From Anaerolineaceae bacterium (GTDB lineage: Bacteria; Chloroflexota; Anaerolineae; Anaerolineales; Anaerolineaceae), in contig DMDF01000203.1 in the NCBI GenBank assembly GCA_003446605.1, forward strand, positions 1 through 13,778: a stretch of DNA of 13,778 bases, read 5' to 3'. The translations under genes were made by a program, and so were the position numbers. The notes under the pieces are model-generated. The model was not told the origin of the DNA, did no database searches, and was given only the letters and a program-made list of their open reading frames with translations. Numbering within the stretch: position 1 is the first letter of the stretch; every line of letters begins with the position of its first letter. Shown in pieces: positions 6,436 through 12,929 of this stretch.

Positions 6436-7005
6436 TCAGAAAATTGCAGAAACAACACCCAAACCTGCCCTCGCCAGAATCAATCCCGCCAGCCACAGGA
6501 TAACCGCCTGTGCTACCCATCCAATAACGATGGTCAGAATTGTCTCACCCCATTCAAGATCAAGCGCTTCTTTGGCTGCGATAACCCAAGCAACCAAACC
6601 GGCAATGCCGCCAGCGAATTCGAAAATGCCGGTAGCACAACGCAGCGCCGGAGAAATGACTGAAATAATTCCTAAGAAGCCCACTGCATTCCACACCGAA
6701 GCCAAACCAAGAGTACGCACCAATTCGTTGAAATTTGTTTCAGCTTTGAAAAGAGCTTTGCTCAACCAGTTGATGATGTAACAACTAAGCGCAAAACCAC
6801 CCACACTAACTGCAGCCCGAAAGATCGAACCCAATAGCCAGGAACCAAAACTCGAGCGGATCATTTCCGCGTTGGCGCCCATGCTGCTCAATAAAGCCGC
6901 AACAGCTACAATGATCCAGGCGGAATTCGTAAAACTCTCATCCAACTCCACTTCTTTATAAATATCTTTACGAAATGAAAATGCCGCTTTGATTCTCTCA
7001 ATCAT
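6436..7005 (-). CDS. Yip1-like small integral membrane protein
   Basis: The protein is 189 residues from the preferred start. ATG 7005 is preceded by GGAGGT with a 7-nt gap; a longer reading from 7026 would place that ribosome binding site inside the gene. A short basic N-terminus (M-I-E-R-I-K-A-A-F) precedes about five hydrophobic segments, near residues 28-44, 57-82, 97-120, 125-145 and 155-180. The pattern E-L-V-R-T-L-G-L-A between helices 2 and 3 and the overall size resemble the bacterial Yip1/YIP1-domain family of unknown function. No catalytic motif is visible. It is transcribed away from the M81 gene, with about 205 nt between the two starts. Confidence 0.65.
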   Translation of the reverse strand: MIERIKAAFSFRKDIYKEVELDESFTNSAWIIVAVAALLSSMGANAEMIRSSFGSWLLGSIFRAAVSVGGFALSCYIINWLSKALFKAETNFNELVRTLGLASVWNAVGFLGIISVISPALRCATGIFEFAGGIAGLVAWVIAAKEALDLEWGETILTIVIGWVAQAVILWLAGLILARAGLGVVSAIF

Positions 7006-7147
7006 TTTAACACCTCCATCATCCATACTTCATCATAAAAACCACTACTATACTATACAGGGAATTCTGATAGCTTTTTGTTAAGAATTATTAAATTACC
7101 TGTTTAAAATCCAAAATTGAGGTTTTTATCAATTCATCCATGAAATT

Positions 7148-7153
7148 TATAGT
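7148..7153 (+). promoter_or_regulatory. Possible -10 box upstream of the M81 hydrolase gene
   Basis: TATAGT is a 5/6 match to the -10 consensus and lies about 58 nt before the ATG at 7211. No good -35 box stands 16-18 nt upstream (TTTATC at 7125-7130 is the nearest), so this would need an activator or is a chance match. Nothing else was seen in the divergent region 7027-7210. Confidence 0.25.
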
Positions 7154-7210
7154 ACACTGTGAAAAAACAGGTTAGGTATCTACCCAATCAAGGAAGAAAA
7201 GGAAATACAC

Positions 7211-8719
7211 ATGGCAAAGATAGGTCTGGCAGGTTTTATCCACGAAACGAATACCTTTTCCAATACTCCTACCCCATTGGAGAATTTCCTCAATCAAAGT
7301 GGTTTTTATCCCAAACTGCTTCATGGAGATGAGATACTGCAATTCGGGGAAAAGAGACTTAATATTGCTGCCAGTGGATTTCTAGCAGATGCAGCCAAAT
7401 GTGACCTTACAGTCTGCCCATTGATATGGTGTGGTACTGAACCCTCTCAACCAATAACGGAAGACGTATTCAACCACCTAATGGGAATGATTGAAAAGAA
7501 AATGCACGAAAATTTTCCCTTTGATGGGTTGTTGCTGGATCTGCATGGAGCCATGGTTTATGGGAATTTACAGGATGGGGAAACCGAGATCCTGCGCAGA
7601 TCACGTGCGATAGTGGGAAATATCCCGATCGTTACATCCTTTGACCTGCACGGGAATATATCCAAAGAATGCTTTGAACTTGCCACCGTCATGATCGGAT
7701 ATCGCACATACCCGCATATAGATGGATTTGAAAATGGGCAGCGCTGCGCGCAGGTGATGCGCTATGTACTTGACGGAAAACCGCTCTATAAAAGCTTCCA
7801 AATGGCACCCTTCTTGATGCCCGCTACAACCCAACCCACCACCAAAGAACCAGCTCAATCACTATATGCACAGCTGCCTATTGTAGAAGATTGGGATGGA
7901 GTAATTTCCGCATCCATCATGGAAGGATTCAATGCCTGTGATCTTCCGCACACAGGTCCTTCGGTCTTTACCTATGCATCGGATCAGCTCACAGCAGATA
8001 AAAGTGCTGATTTTTTAATGCGGGCTATTCTTGAACGGGAAGAACAATTCTCTGTTGATCTGGTACCCCCTTTTGAGGCAGTTCGGAGAGCAATAAAACT
8101 CCAACAATCCACAACGCAACCCGTCATTTTGGTGGATGTGCAAGATAATGCCGGTGGGGGCAGCCCCTCCGATACCGTTTGGCTGTTGAAAGAATTGGTC
8201 AAAAATGATGCACCTGAAACTGCTCTGGGGGTGCTGTGGGATCCACACGCTGCGGAGCTGGCACACCAGGCAGGCGAAGGGAATACTGTAGAGATCGCAC
8301 TGGGGGGGCACTCACTGCCCGGACACACACCAATGACCGCCAGTTATCATGTTGAGAAATTGCATGAGGGAGACTTCATGGGAAACGGTCCGATGGTTGC
8401 AGGGCGCGTCCTAAATCTTGGGAAAATGGCGCATGTACGATTGGGAAATATTCATATCGTCATTTCCAGCGACCGTATGCAAGCGCTTGATCAGTCTCTA
8501 TTTCGTGTGGTAGGCATCGAACCTTGCGAAATGAAAATTCTGGTACTAAAAAGCGCCAACCACTATCGCGCCGATTTTGGTCCGATCGCAAGCGCCATCA
8601 TCAACGTTGATGCTCCCAGTGCCATCCTCGAAGATCCAAGCAAGATCGCCTACACCAACCTGCGTGAAGGGGTTCGCCTTAAAGGGTTAGGTCCCGTTTT
8701 TTCCAAATCCAAACCTTAA
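7211..8719 (+). CDS. M81 family metallohydrolase (MlrC-like)
   Basis: The 502-residue protein matches the two-domain M81/MlrC family. The N-terminal metallo domain opens with G-F-I-H11-E12-T-N-T-F. It continues with D110-L-H-G-A-M-V and S-F-D145-L-H147-G-N, then Y-R-T-Y-P-H169-I-D. The D-x-H pair followed by His 22 residues later is the zinc site known for microcystinase MlrC. The C-terminal (MlrC C) domain carries D309-V-Q-D-N-A-G-G-G-S-P-S-D and K-S-A-N-H-Y-R-A-D-F (447-456). MlrC cleaves linearised microcystin peptides; relatives outside cyanotoxin degraders sit in catabolic operons with unknown amide substrates, and that is the likely case here. No signal peptide is present, so it should be cytoplasmic. 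ATG 7211 has AAAAGGAA about 7 nt upstream. It starts the catabolic cluster and is followed by the GntR gene. Confidence 0.88.
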   Translation: MAKIGLAGFIHETNTFSNTPTPLENFLNQSGFYPKLLHGDEILQFGEKRLNIAASGFLADAAKCDLTVCPLIWCGTEPSQPITEDVFNHLMGMIEKKMHENFPFDGLLLDLHGAMVYGNLQDGETEILRRSRAIVGNIPIVTSFDLHGNISKECFELATVMIGYRTYPHIDGFENGQRCAQVMRYVLDGKPLYKSFQMAPFLMPATTQPTTKEPAQSLYAQLPIVEDWDGVISASIMEGFNACDLPHTGPSVFTYASDQLTADKSADFLMRAILEREEQFSVDLVPPFEAVRRAIKLQQSTTQPVILVDVQDNAGGGSPSDTVWLLKELVKNDAPETALGVLWDPHAAELAHQAGEGNTVEIALGGHSLPGHTPMTASYHVEKLHEGDFMGNGPMVAGRVLNLGKMAHVRLGNIHIVISSDRMQALDQSLFRVVGIEPCEMKILVLKSANHYRADFGPIASAIINVDAPSAILEDPSKIAYTNLREGVRLKGLGPVFSKSKP

Positions 8720-8743
8720 AAATTGTCATTTTTGACGTTTTTT
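8718..8743 (+). terminator. Probable terminator after the M81 gene
   Basis: A short stem GTCA (8725-8728) with TGAC (8733-8736) can be extended outward by A-T pairs across a mismatch and is followed directly by GTTTTTT. It lies immediately after the stop codon. The short stem makes termination likely to be incomplete. Confidence 0.45.
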
Positions 8744-8777
8744 GATGCCAAAAGTTGTGAATATTATTTTCATCATA

Positions 8778-8806
8778 TTGACTTTGGGTATTTTTTTTTA
8801 TACTAT
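8778..8806 (+). promoter_or_regulatory. Promoter of the GntR regulator gene
   Basis: TTGACT (8778-8783) is a 5/6 match to the -35 box. With a 17-nt spacer the -10 is TACTAT (8801-8806); overlapping TATACT (8799-8804) is an alternative at 15 nt. The spacer contains a run of nine T. Confidence 0.55.
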
Positions 8807-8810
8807 AAAA

Positions 8811-8823
8811 GTGTTCTGAACAC
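8811..8823 (+). promoter_or_regulatory. Palindromic operator candidate GTGTTCTGAACAC
   Basis: GTGTTC-T-GAACAC is a perfect 6+6 palindrome with one central base. It starts 4 nt after the -10 box and so covers the expected transcription start. This is where an autorepressor of the GntR family would bind. No second copy was noticed before the other genes of the cluster. Confidence 0.5.
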
Positions 8824-8853
8824 CTGATGACTCTCACTCGAGAAGGAAGAGAA

Positions 8854-9582
8854 ATGGAGAAAGGTCCCATCAAACCCGTTCATCGCAGGCAAATATCCAC
8901 CGCCACCATTGACCGTATCCTTTCCATGATCAGCGATGGTTACTGGAGCCCTGGGGAATGCCTGCCCCCCCAGCGAGATCTTGCCAAGTCACTGGGAGTG
9001 GGTATGTCCACCCTGCGAGAAGCCTTACAATCCCTTCAAACCATGGGGGTTCTTGAAATGCGGCACGGCAGCGGTACGTTTGTATCAAGCCAACCATTTG
9101 TGGAACCTTACGAAAAGTTCATTGACGTATCAGTCAGTCTGGGTGGTTTGGACCTTGAAATGTTGTTTGAAGCACGCGGAATCATTGAAAGCGGTTTAGC
9201 ATTCCATGCTGTGGAACACGCCACGGAAGATCAGATCAATGAGTTATTTGATATTCTGCAACGTGAATGGGAGTGTATCGAAGCCAAAGATCACGAATGT
9301 TGTCACGACCTCGACTTAGCATTTCATCGTTTGATCGCAACCATGGTTAATAATAAATTCCTGGCGCAAATTGATTCCACCTTATTCAAGGCGTTGGATC
9401 AATTATTCCGCGTGCTACCTCTCACAAAAGAGGGCTGGAAACTACACTACGTCGTTGCCGAAGCCATCCGAGATCGAGATTCTTTTGGCGCATCTGAAGC
9501 CATGCGAACCCTCATTGAGTCATCCGCAGCCCGATATTTCCCTTACATGAAAGTTACATCACATAAGATGGAAGTTCAATAG
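8854..9582 (+). CDS. GntR family transcriptional regulator, FadR/FCD subfamily
   Basis: The protein has 242 residues from ATG 8854, which has AAGGAAGA about 4 nt upstream. An in-frame ATG at 8827 would overlap the operator region and has no ribosome binding site. The N-terminal winged helix-turn-helix spans about residues 12-78, with the typical G-x-L-P-P-Q-R-D-L-A-x-x-L-G-V and S-T-L-R-E-A-L blocks, ending in H-G-S-G-T-F-V. The FCD effector domain covers about 100-228. Of its usual metal ligands, D154-x3-H158 and H198 are present. The last His, normally near A-M-R-x-H-L, appears to be replaced (A-M-R-T-L-I, 216-221), so the metal site may be altered or lost. Such regulators usually repress neighbouring catabolic genes until an acid metabolite binds. 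It most likely controls itself and the genes around it. Confidence 0.88.
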   Translation: MEKGPIKPVHRRQISTATIDRILSMISDGYWSPGECLPPQRDLAKSLGVGMSTLREALQSLQTMGVLEMRHGSGTFVSSQPFVEPYEKFIDVSVSLGGLDLEMLFEARGIIESGLAFHAVEHATEDQINELFDILQREWECIEAKDHECCHDLDLAFHRLIATMVNNKFLAQIDSTLFKALDQLFRVLPLTKEGWKLHYVVAEAIRDRDSFGASEAMRTLIESSAARYFPYMKVTSHKMEVQ

Positions 9583-9594
9583 GTCTTTAGCAAC

Positions 9595-9625
9595 AAAACC
9601 GCATTCTGTATGAGTGCGGTTTTTT
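9595..9625 (+). terminator. Intrinsic terminator after the GntR gene
   Basis: AAAACCGCA (9595-9603) pairs perfectly with TGCGGTTTT (9615-9623) around an 11-nt loop, and the T-run extends to 9625. The next gene starts only 32 nt later with no visible promoter in between, so read-through or an upstream hidden promoter is probable. Confidence 0.8.
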
Positions 9626-9656
9626 ATAAAATAACCATTCTAAACGAGGTATTGGT

Positions 9657-10619
9657 GTGAAAAAAGTATTAATTAACAAACCCATTCATTCAGACGCTAT
9701 CGCCCTTCTGTCGCAAGAAGTGGAAGTAATCACTCCCTATCAGGCACCCGCAGAAGAGGTAGTGCAAATGTTGCCTGATATGCATGGCATGATTCTGTGC
9801 GCCGGCATGAAAATGCAAGCAAAAGAAATGGAAGTCGCGAAGAACATCGAGGTTATTGGAAGGCACGGCGCTGGGCTTGATATTGTAGATGTTGCAGAAG
9901 CAACACAGCGTAAAATCCCTGTGGTTTTCACCCCCATGGGACCTACTGAATCCACTGCAGAGCATGCCTTTCTTCTCATGATGGCTGCCGCCAGAAAATT
10001 AACCTACCTTGATCGAGAAACGCGCAAAGGTAATTTTCATGTCCGCGACCAGGTTGTGGGATTCGAACTGGATAACGCAAGCGTGGGTGTAGTAGGGTTC
10101 GGGCACATCGGCAAACGATTTGCAGAAATGTGCCGCGATGCCTTACACATGACAGTTTTTGTCTTTGACCCCTTCATTTCTCGCGATAAGGTCGAGAATT
10201 GGGGTGCCATCTACATGGACAATATCCTCGAGATGGCAAAAAAAGTGGATATTATCTCATTGCATGTACCTGCGACCGCGGAAACAAACCACCTGATCGA
10301 CGCAAAAGTGCTGGAAGCACTCGGTTCAGGTGGTTTTTTGATTAATGCATCACGCGGACCAGTCGTGGACGAGAAAGCACTCATCGCAGCCCTGCAGAAC
10401 AATACGATCGCAGGCGCAGCAGTGGATGTATTTGACCCTGAACCTCCACAAGCTGATAATCCGCTCTTTCAGCTTGATAACATCGTACTCACACCCCACC
10501 TGGCAAGTTTTACCGATCAGGGTAGACGTCGTATGGGCATGATGGTAGCTGAGGACGTGCTGCACGTTCTGCGCGGCGAAAAACCTATTTACCCGGCGAA
10601 CCCGGAATTATTTGCATAA
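9657..10619 (+). CDS. D-2-hydroxyacid dehydrogenase, NAD-binding (SerA/GyaR-like)
   Basis: The 320-residue protein has the two-domain fold of D-isomer-specific 2-hydroxyacid dehydrogenases. The Rossmann motif is G147-F-G-H-I-G152, with D171 at the end of the second strand, which favours NAD(H) over NADP(H). The catalytic triad is complete: R233 in N-A-S-R-G, E262 in D-P-E-P-P and H281 in T-P-H-L-A-S. A segment like G-R-H-G-A-G-L-D (68-75) is typical of the substrate-binding part. There is no C-terminal ACT domain, so it is a short type that interconverts a 2-oxoacid and a D-2-hydroxyacid. GTG 9657 has GAGGT 6 nt upstream. It lies 25 nt before the aldolase gene and probably acts on that enzyme's substrate or product. 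Confidence 0.9.
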   Translation: MKKVLINKPIHSDAIALLSQEVEVITPYQAPAEEVVQMLPDMHGMILCAGMKMQAKEMEVAKNIEVIGRHGAGLDIVDVAEATQRKIPVVFTPMGPTESTAEHAFLLMMAAARKLTYLDRETRKGNFHVRDQVVGFELDNASVGVVGFGHIGKRFAEMCRDALHMTVFVFDPFISRDKVENWGAIYMDNILEMAKKVDIISLHVPATAETNHLIDAKVLEALGSGGFLINASRGPVVDEKALIAALQNNTIAGAAVDVFDPEPPQADNPLFQLDNIVLTPHLASFTDQGRRRMGMMVAEDVLHVLRGEKPIYPANPELFA

Positions 10620-10644
10620 AACAAATTCATCAGGAGAAATAAAT

Positions 10645-11433
10645 ATGAAACCCAATCCATTACGTGTAAAGCTAGAGGCAGGTGAGACAATTTTCGGTAC
10701 GATGGCGCAAGACTCTCGCTCGCCATCCATTTCATTGATCATGGAACAAGCTGGTTGTGACTTTATGTTCTTTGACATGGAGCATGGACCCAATGATCTG
10801 GGTGTAGTTGCCGATATGGTGAAAGTTGCGCGTTTGACCAGCGTAGTCCCACTGGTGAGAGTTCCAAGCGACCAGTATCACCTGATGGCGAGGGTGCTGG
10901 ATGCAGGGGCAATGGGCATCATGATCCCACGTGTTGAAACAAAAGAACAGGTGGAAAGGATCGTTGAATATACCCATTATCCTCCGGTCGGTTCGCGCGG
11001 TCTTTCCGTCACCAAAGGGCACAACAACTTTTTACCGCAGGATGTATGGGAATTCACGGAACAAGCCAATCGAGAGAACATGATCATCCTGCAGATTGAG
11101 CGAAAGAAAGCCGTTGAAGATATCGAAGAACTGGTCTCGGTGGAAGGTGTGGATGCAGTGGTGCTTGGTCCGGTGGATCTCGGATTGAGCATGGGAATCC
11201 ATGCCAAGGATAATCTCGCAGCTCTCGAACCCTATATCCAGCAGGTACTGGATGCCTCCCTCAAACACAATGTACCGTGTGGTATTCATATCGGAAACCT
11301 GGATTGGCTGATCGAATGGAACAAACGCGGCATGAAGATCCTCGCCTATTCTAACGATATTGCATTCCTGAAAAGCGGTGCCAGTGCAGGTATCAGCAAA
11401 CTACGCGTAGCAGCCCAAGAAAACGCAGCTTAA
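10645..11433 (+). CDS. HpcH/HpaI family class II pyruvate aldolase
   Basis: The 262-residue protein is a metal-dependent TIM-barrel aldolase of the HpcH/HpaI type. Visible active-site residues are H47 in D-M-E-H-G, R72 in V-R-V-P, and the metal ligands E152 (Q-I-E) and D178 (G-P-V-D-L). Their spacing matches that of E. coli HpaI closely. The family splits 4-hydroxy-2-oxoacids such as 2-keto-3-deoxy sugar acids or 4-hydroxy-2-oxoheptanedioate into pyruvate and an aldehyde. The start is ATG 10645, chosen because AGGAG lies 8 nt upstream; the frame is open further up to 10612 but overlaps the previous gene's end. It is tightly linked to the dehydrogenase upstream (25 nt) and the amidohydrolase downstream (37 nt). 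Confidence 0.9.
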   Translation: MKPNPLRVKLEAGETIFGTMAQDSRSPSISLIMEQAGCDFMFFDMEHGPNDLGVVADMVKVARLTSVVPLVRVPSDQYHLMARVLDAGAMGIMIPRVETKEQVERIVEYTHYPPVGSRGLSVTKGHNNFLPQDVWEFTEQANRENMIILQIERKKAVEDIEELVSVEGVDAVVLGPVDLGLSMGIHAKDNLAALEPYIQQVLDASLKHNVPCGIHIGNLDWLIEWNKRGMKILAYSNDIAFLKSGASAGISKLRVAAQENAA

Positions 11434-11470
11434 TGAAGCATTCCGCTCACAAGAAAAGGAGATTGTTATT

Positions 11471-12823
11471 ATGGAAAAAATCTTGATCAAAAATGGATTG
11501 ATCGTGACCATGAACCCACAGGGCGATGTGATTCGCAATGGATCCATTTATATTGAAAACGACATTATCAAAGAGATCGGACCTGATACTGATATCTCTA
11601 ATAAACCTGGGGCAAAAGAAATTGATGCCCATGATAAGCTCATCATCCCCGGCATGGTAAGCTGCCACAACCACCTGTACAGTGCAGTAGTGCGAAGCAT
11701 ACCGTATTCCGGGTTCGAATCTCCTGACTTCTCTTTCGTATCTTGGATGGATCGCTTCTGGCTGCCGCTGTTGGAAGACCGGGTGGACCAGGAAGTGATG
11801 TACGCTGGAACGCGTGCCAATGTACTCGATCATCTGCGCAGCGGTATCACAACCACTACCGATACAGCGGAAGGTTCTTACGCGCTGCCGGGTGCGCTGG
11901 ATGCTGTTGACCAGGCTTGTATGGAAACTGGCATTCGAGCCGTTCTATCCTTTGAAACCACCGGTCGCATCAGCGAAGAAAATGCTGCCATGGGGTTGCA
12001 GGAAAATATCAATTTCATTAAAAAGGCAAGGGCACGTGAGTACGACCGCATTACCGGCAGAATCGGCGTGCACACTACCTACACCTGCCCAACCGAACTG
12101 CTCCAAGAAGTAAAGAAGAGCGCCGATGAATTGAACGCCGGTTATATGATGCATCATCTCGACGATCGCTATCACCACTTTGACACCTGTTTGCGCTTTG
12201 GAAAACGCCCCACCCGCTATCTGGCGGATATAGGCTTCCTGAGCCCAAATCTGATCCTGTTCCACTGCAGCTATATTGACCAGTGGCAGGACCCCCAGAT
12301 TTTCAAAGAATATGATGTCAAAGTAGCGCACAATGCGGAGTCGAATGCAATCTTCAGCTTCTGGCCGGATATGCTGCATTTGATCAGGGAAGGAGTAACC
12401 GTTGGGTTAGGAACAGATGGGCAAACCTTTAACTATTTTGAGGTGATGCGCACTGCCCAAATGATCCACCGTATTAAATACGAGAATCCTGAACTGATGA
12501 AAGATGATCAGGTACTGCGAATGGCAACCATCGAAGCAGCCAAAGTACTGCAGATGGAAAAGAAGATCGGATCTCTAGAAGTTGGGAAGAAAGCAGACGT
12601 CGTCCTGCTAAATGATCGTTCCAGCGTTCCCATCTTTGATGTGAACGCGATCAATTATATCGTGAATACCTGTGAACGTACCGACGTGAATACCGTCCTT
12701 GTAGATGGTGAGATCCTTTTGCAGGATGGCAAGTTCACCAAGGTTGATGAGAAAGAAGTTTACGCCAAATCAAAAGAACAGGCGATCAAATTGTGGAAGA
12801 AAAACGATTGGCCGCTTCCATAA
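11471..12823 (+). CDS. Amidohydrolase / aminohydrolase of the SsnA-TrzA-AtzA type
   Basis: The 450-residue protein is a cyclic amidohydrolase of the metal-dependent TIM-barrel superfamily, with the composite beta domain at both ends. Metal ligands are visible as H66-N-H68 in S-C-H-N-H-L-Y, H229 in M-H-H-L-D-D and D316 in G-T-D-G. Other active-site histidines are H201 (G-V-H-T-T-Y-T-C), H265 (F-H-C-S-Y) and H287 (V-A-H-N-A-E-S-N). The usual catalytic Glu three residues after the third His (H-x-x-E) is Asp here (D232), a conservative but unusual change. Relatives deaminate or hydrolyse N-heterocycles such as guanine, cytosine or s-triazines in the cytoplasm. ATG 11471 has AAGGAGA about 9 nt upstream. 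It is followed 106 nt later by the BMP transporter gene, which suggests that its substrate is imported. Confidence 0.87.
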   Translation: MEKILIKNGLIVTMNPQGDVIRNGSIYIENDIIKEIGPDTDISNKPGAKEIDAHDKLIIPGMVSCHNHLYSAVVRSIPYSGFESPDFSFVSWMDRFWLPLLEDRVDQEVMYAGTRANVLDHLRSGITTTTDTAEGSYALPGALDAVDQACMETGIRAVLSFETTGRISEENAAMGLQENINFIKKARAREYDRITGRIGVHTTYTCPTELLQEVKKSADELNAGYMMHHLDDRYHHFDTCLRFGKRPTRYLADIGFLSPNLILFHCSYIDQWQDPQIFKEYDVKVAHNAESNAIFSFWPDMLHLIREGVTVGLGTDGQTFNYFEVMRTAQMIHRIKYENPELMKDDQVLRMATIEAAKVLQMEKKIGSLEVGKKADVVLLNDRSSVPIFDVNAINYIVNTCERTDVNTVLVDGEILLQDGKFTKVDEKEVYAKSKEQAIKLWKKNDWPLP

Positions 12824-12929
12824 AAATTCTATGAAGAGAAACCAAGACCAAAGGTAGGAGGTGTAAAGGAAGAGACAAGAATAAGAATTGTGCAAATCGA
12901 AGATTAAAAATTTCGGAGGAGTATAAAAC

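Noticed and set aside
6418..6781. Plus-strand open frames opposite the Yip1-like gene
   Set aside because: They are antisense shadows of a well-supported membrane protein gene. Their products have biased composition and no recognisable domain or ribosome binding site.
8827..8853. Upstream ATG start for the GntR protein
   Set aside because: It lies only 3 nt after the palindrome and lacks a ribosome binding site, while ATG 8854 has AAGGAAGA at good spacing.
12824..12929. A further small gene between the amidohydrolase and the BMP lipoprotein
   Set aside because: AGGAGG near 12856-12862 is not followed by a usable start codon. The only ATG nearby gives an 8-codon frame without a ribosome binding site, and no stable hairpin was seen.
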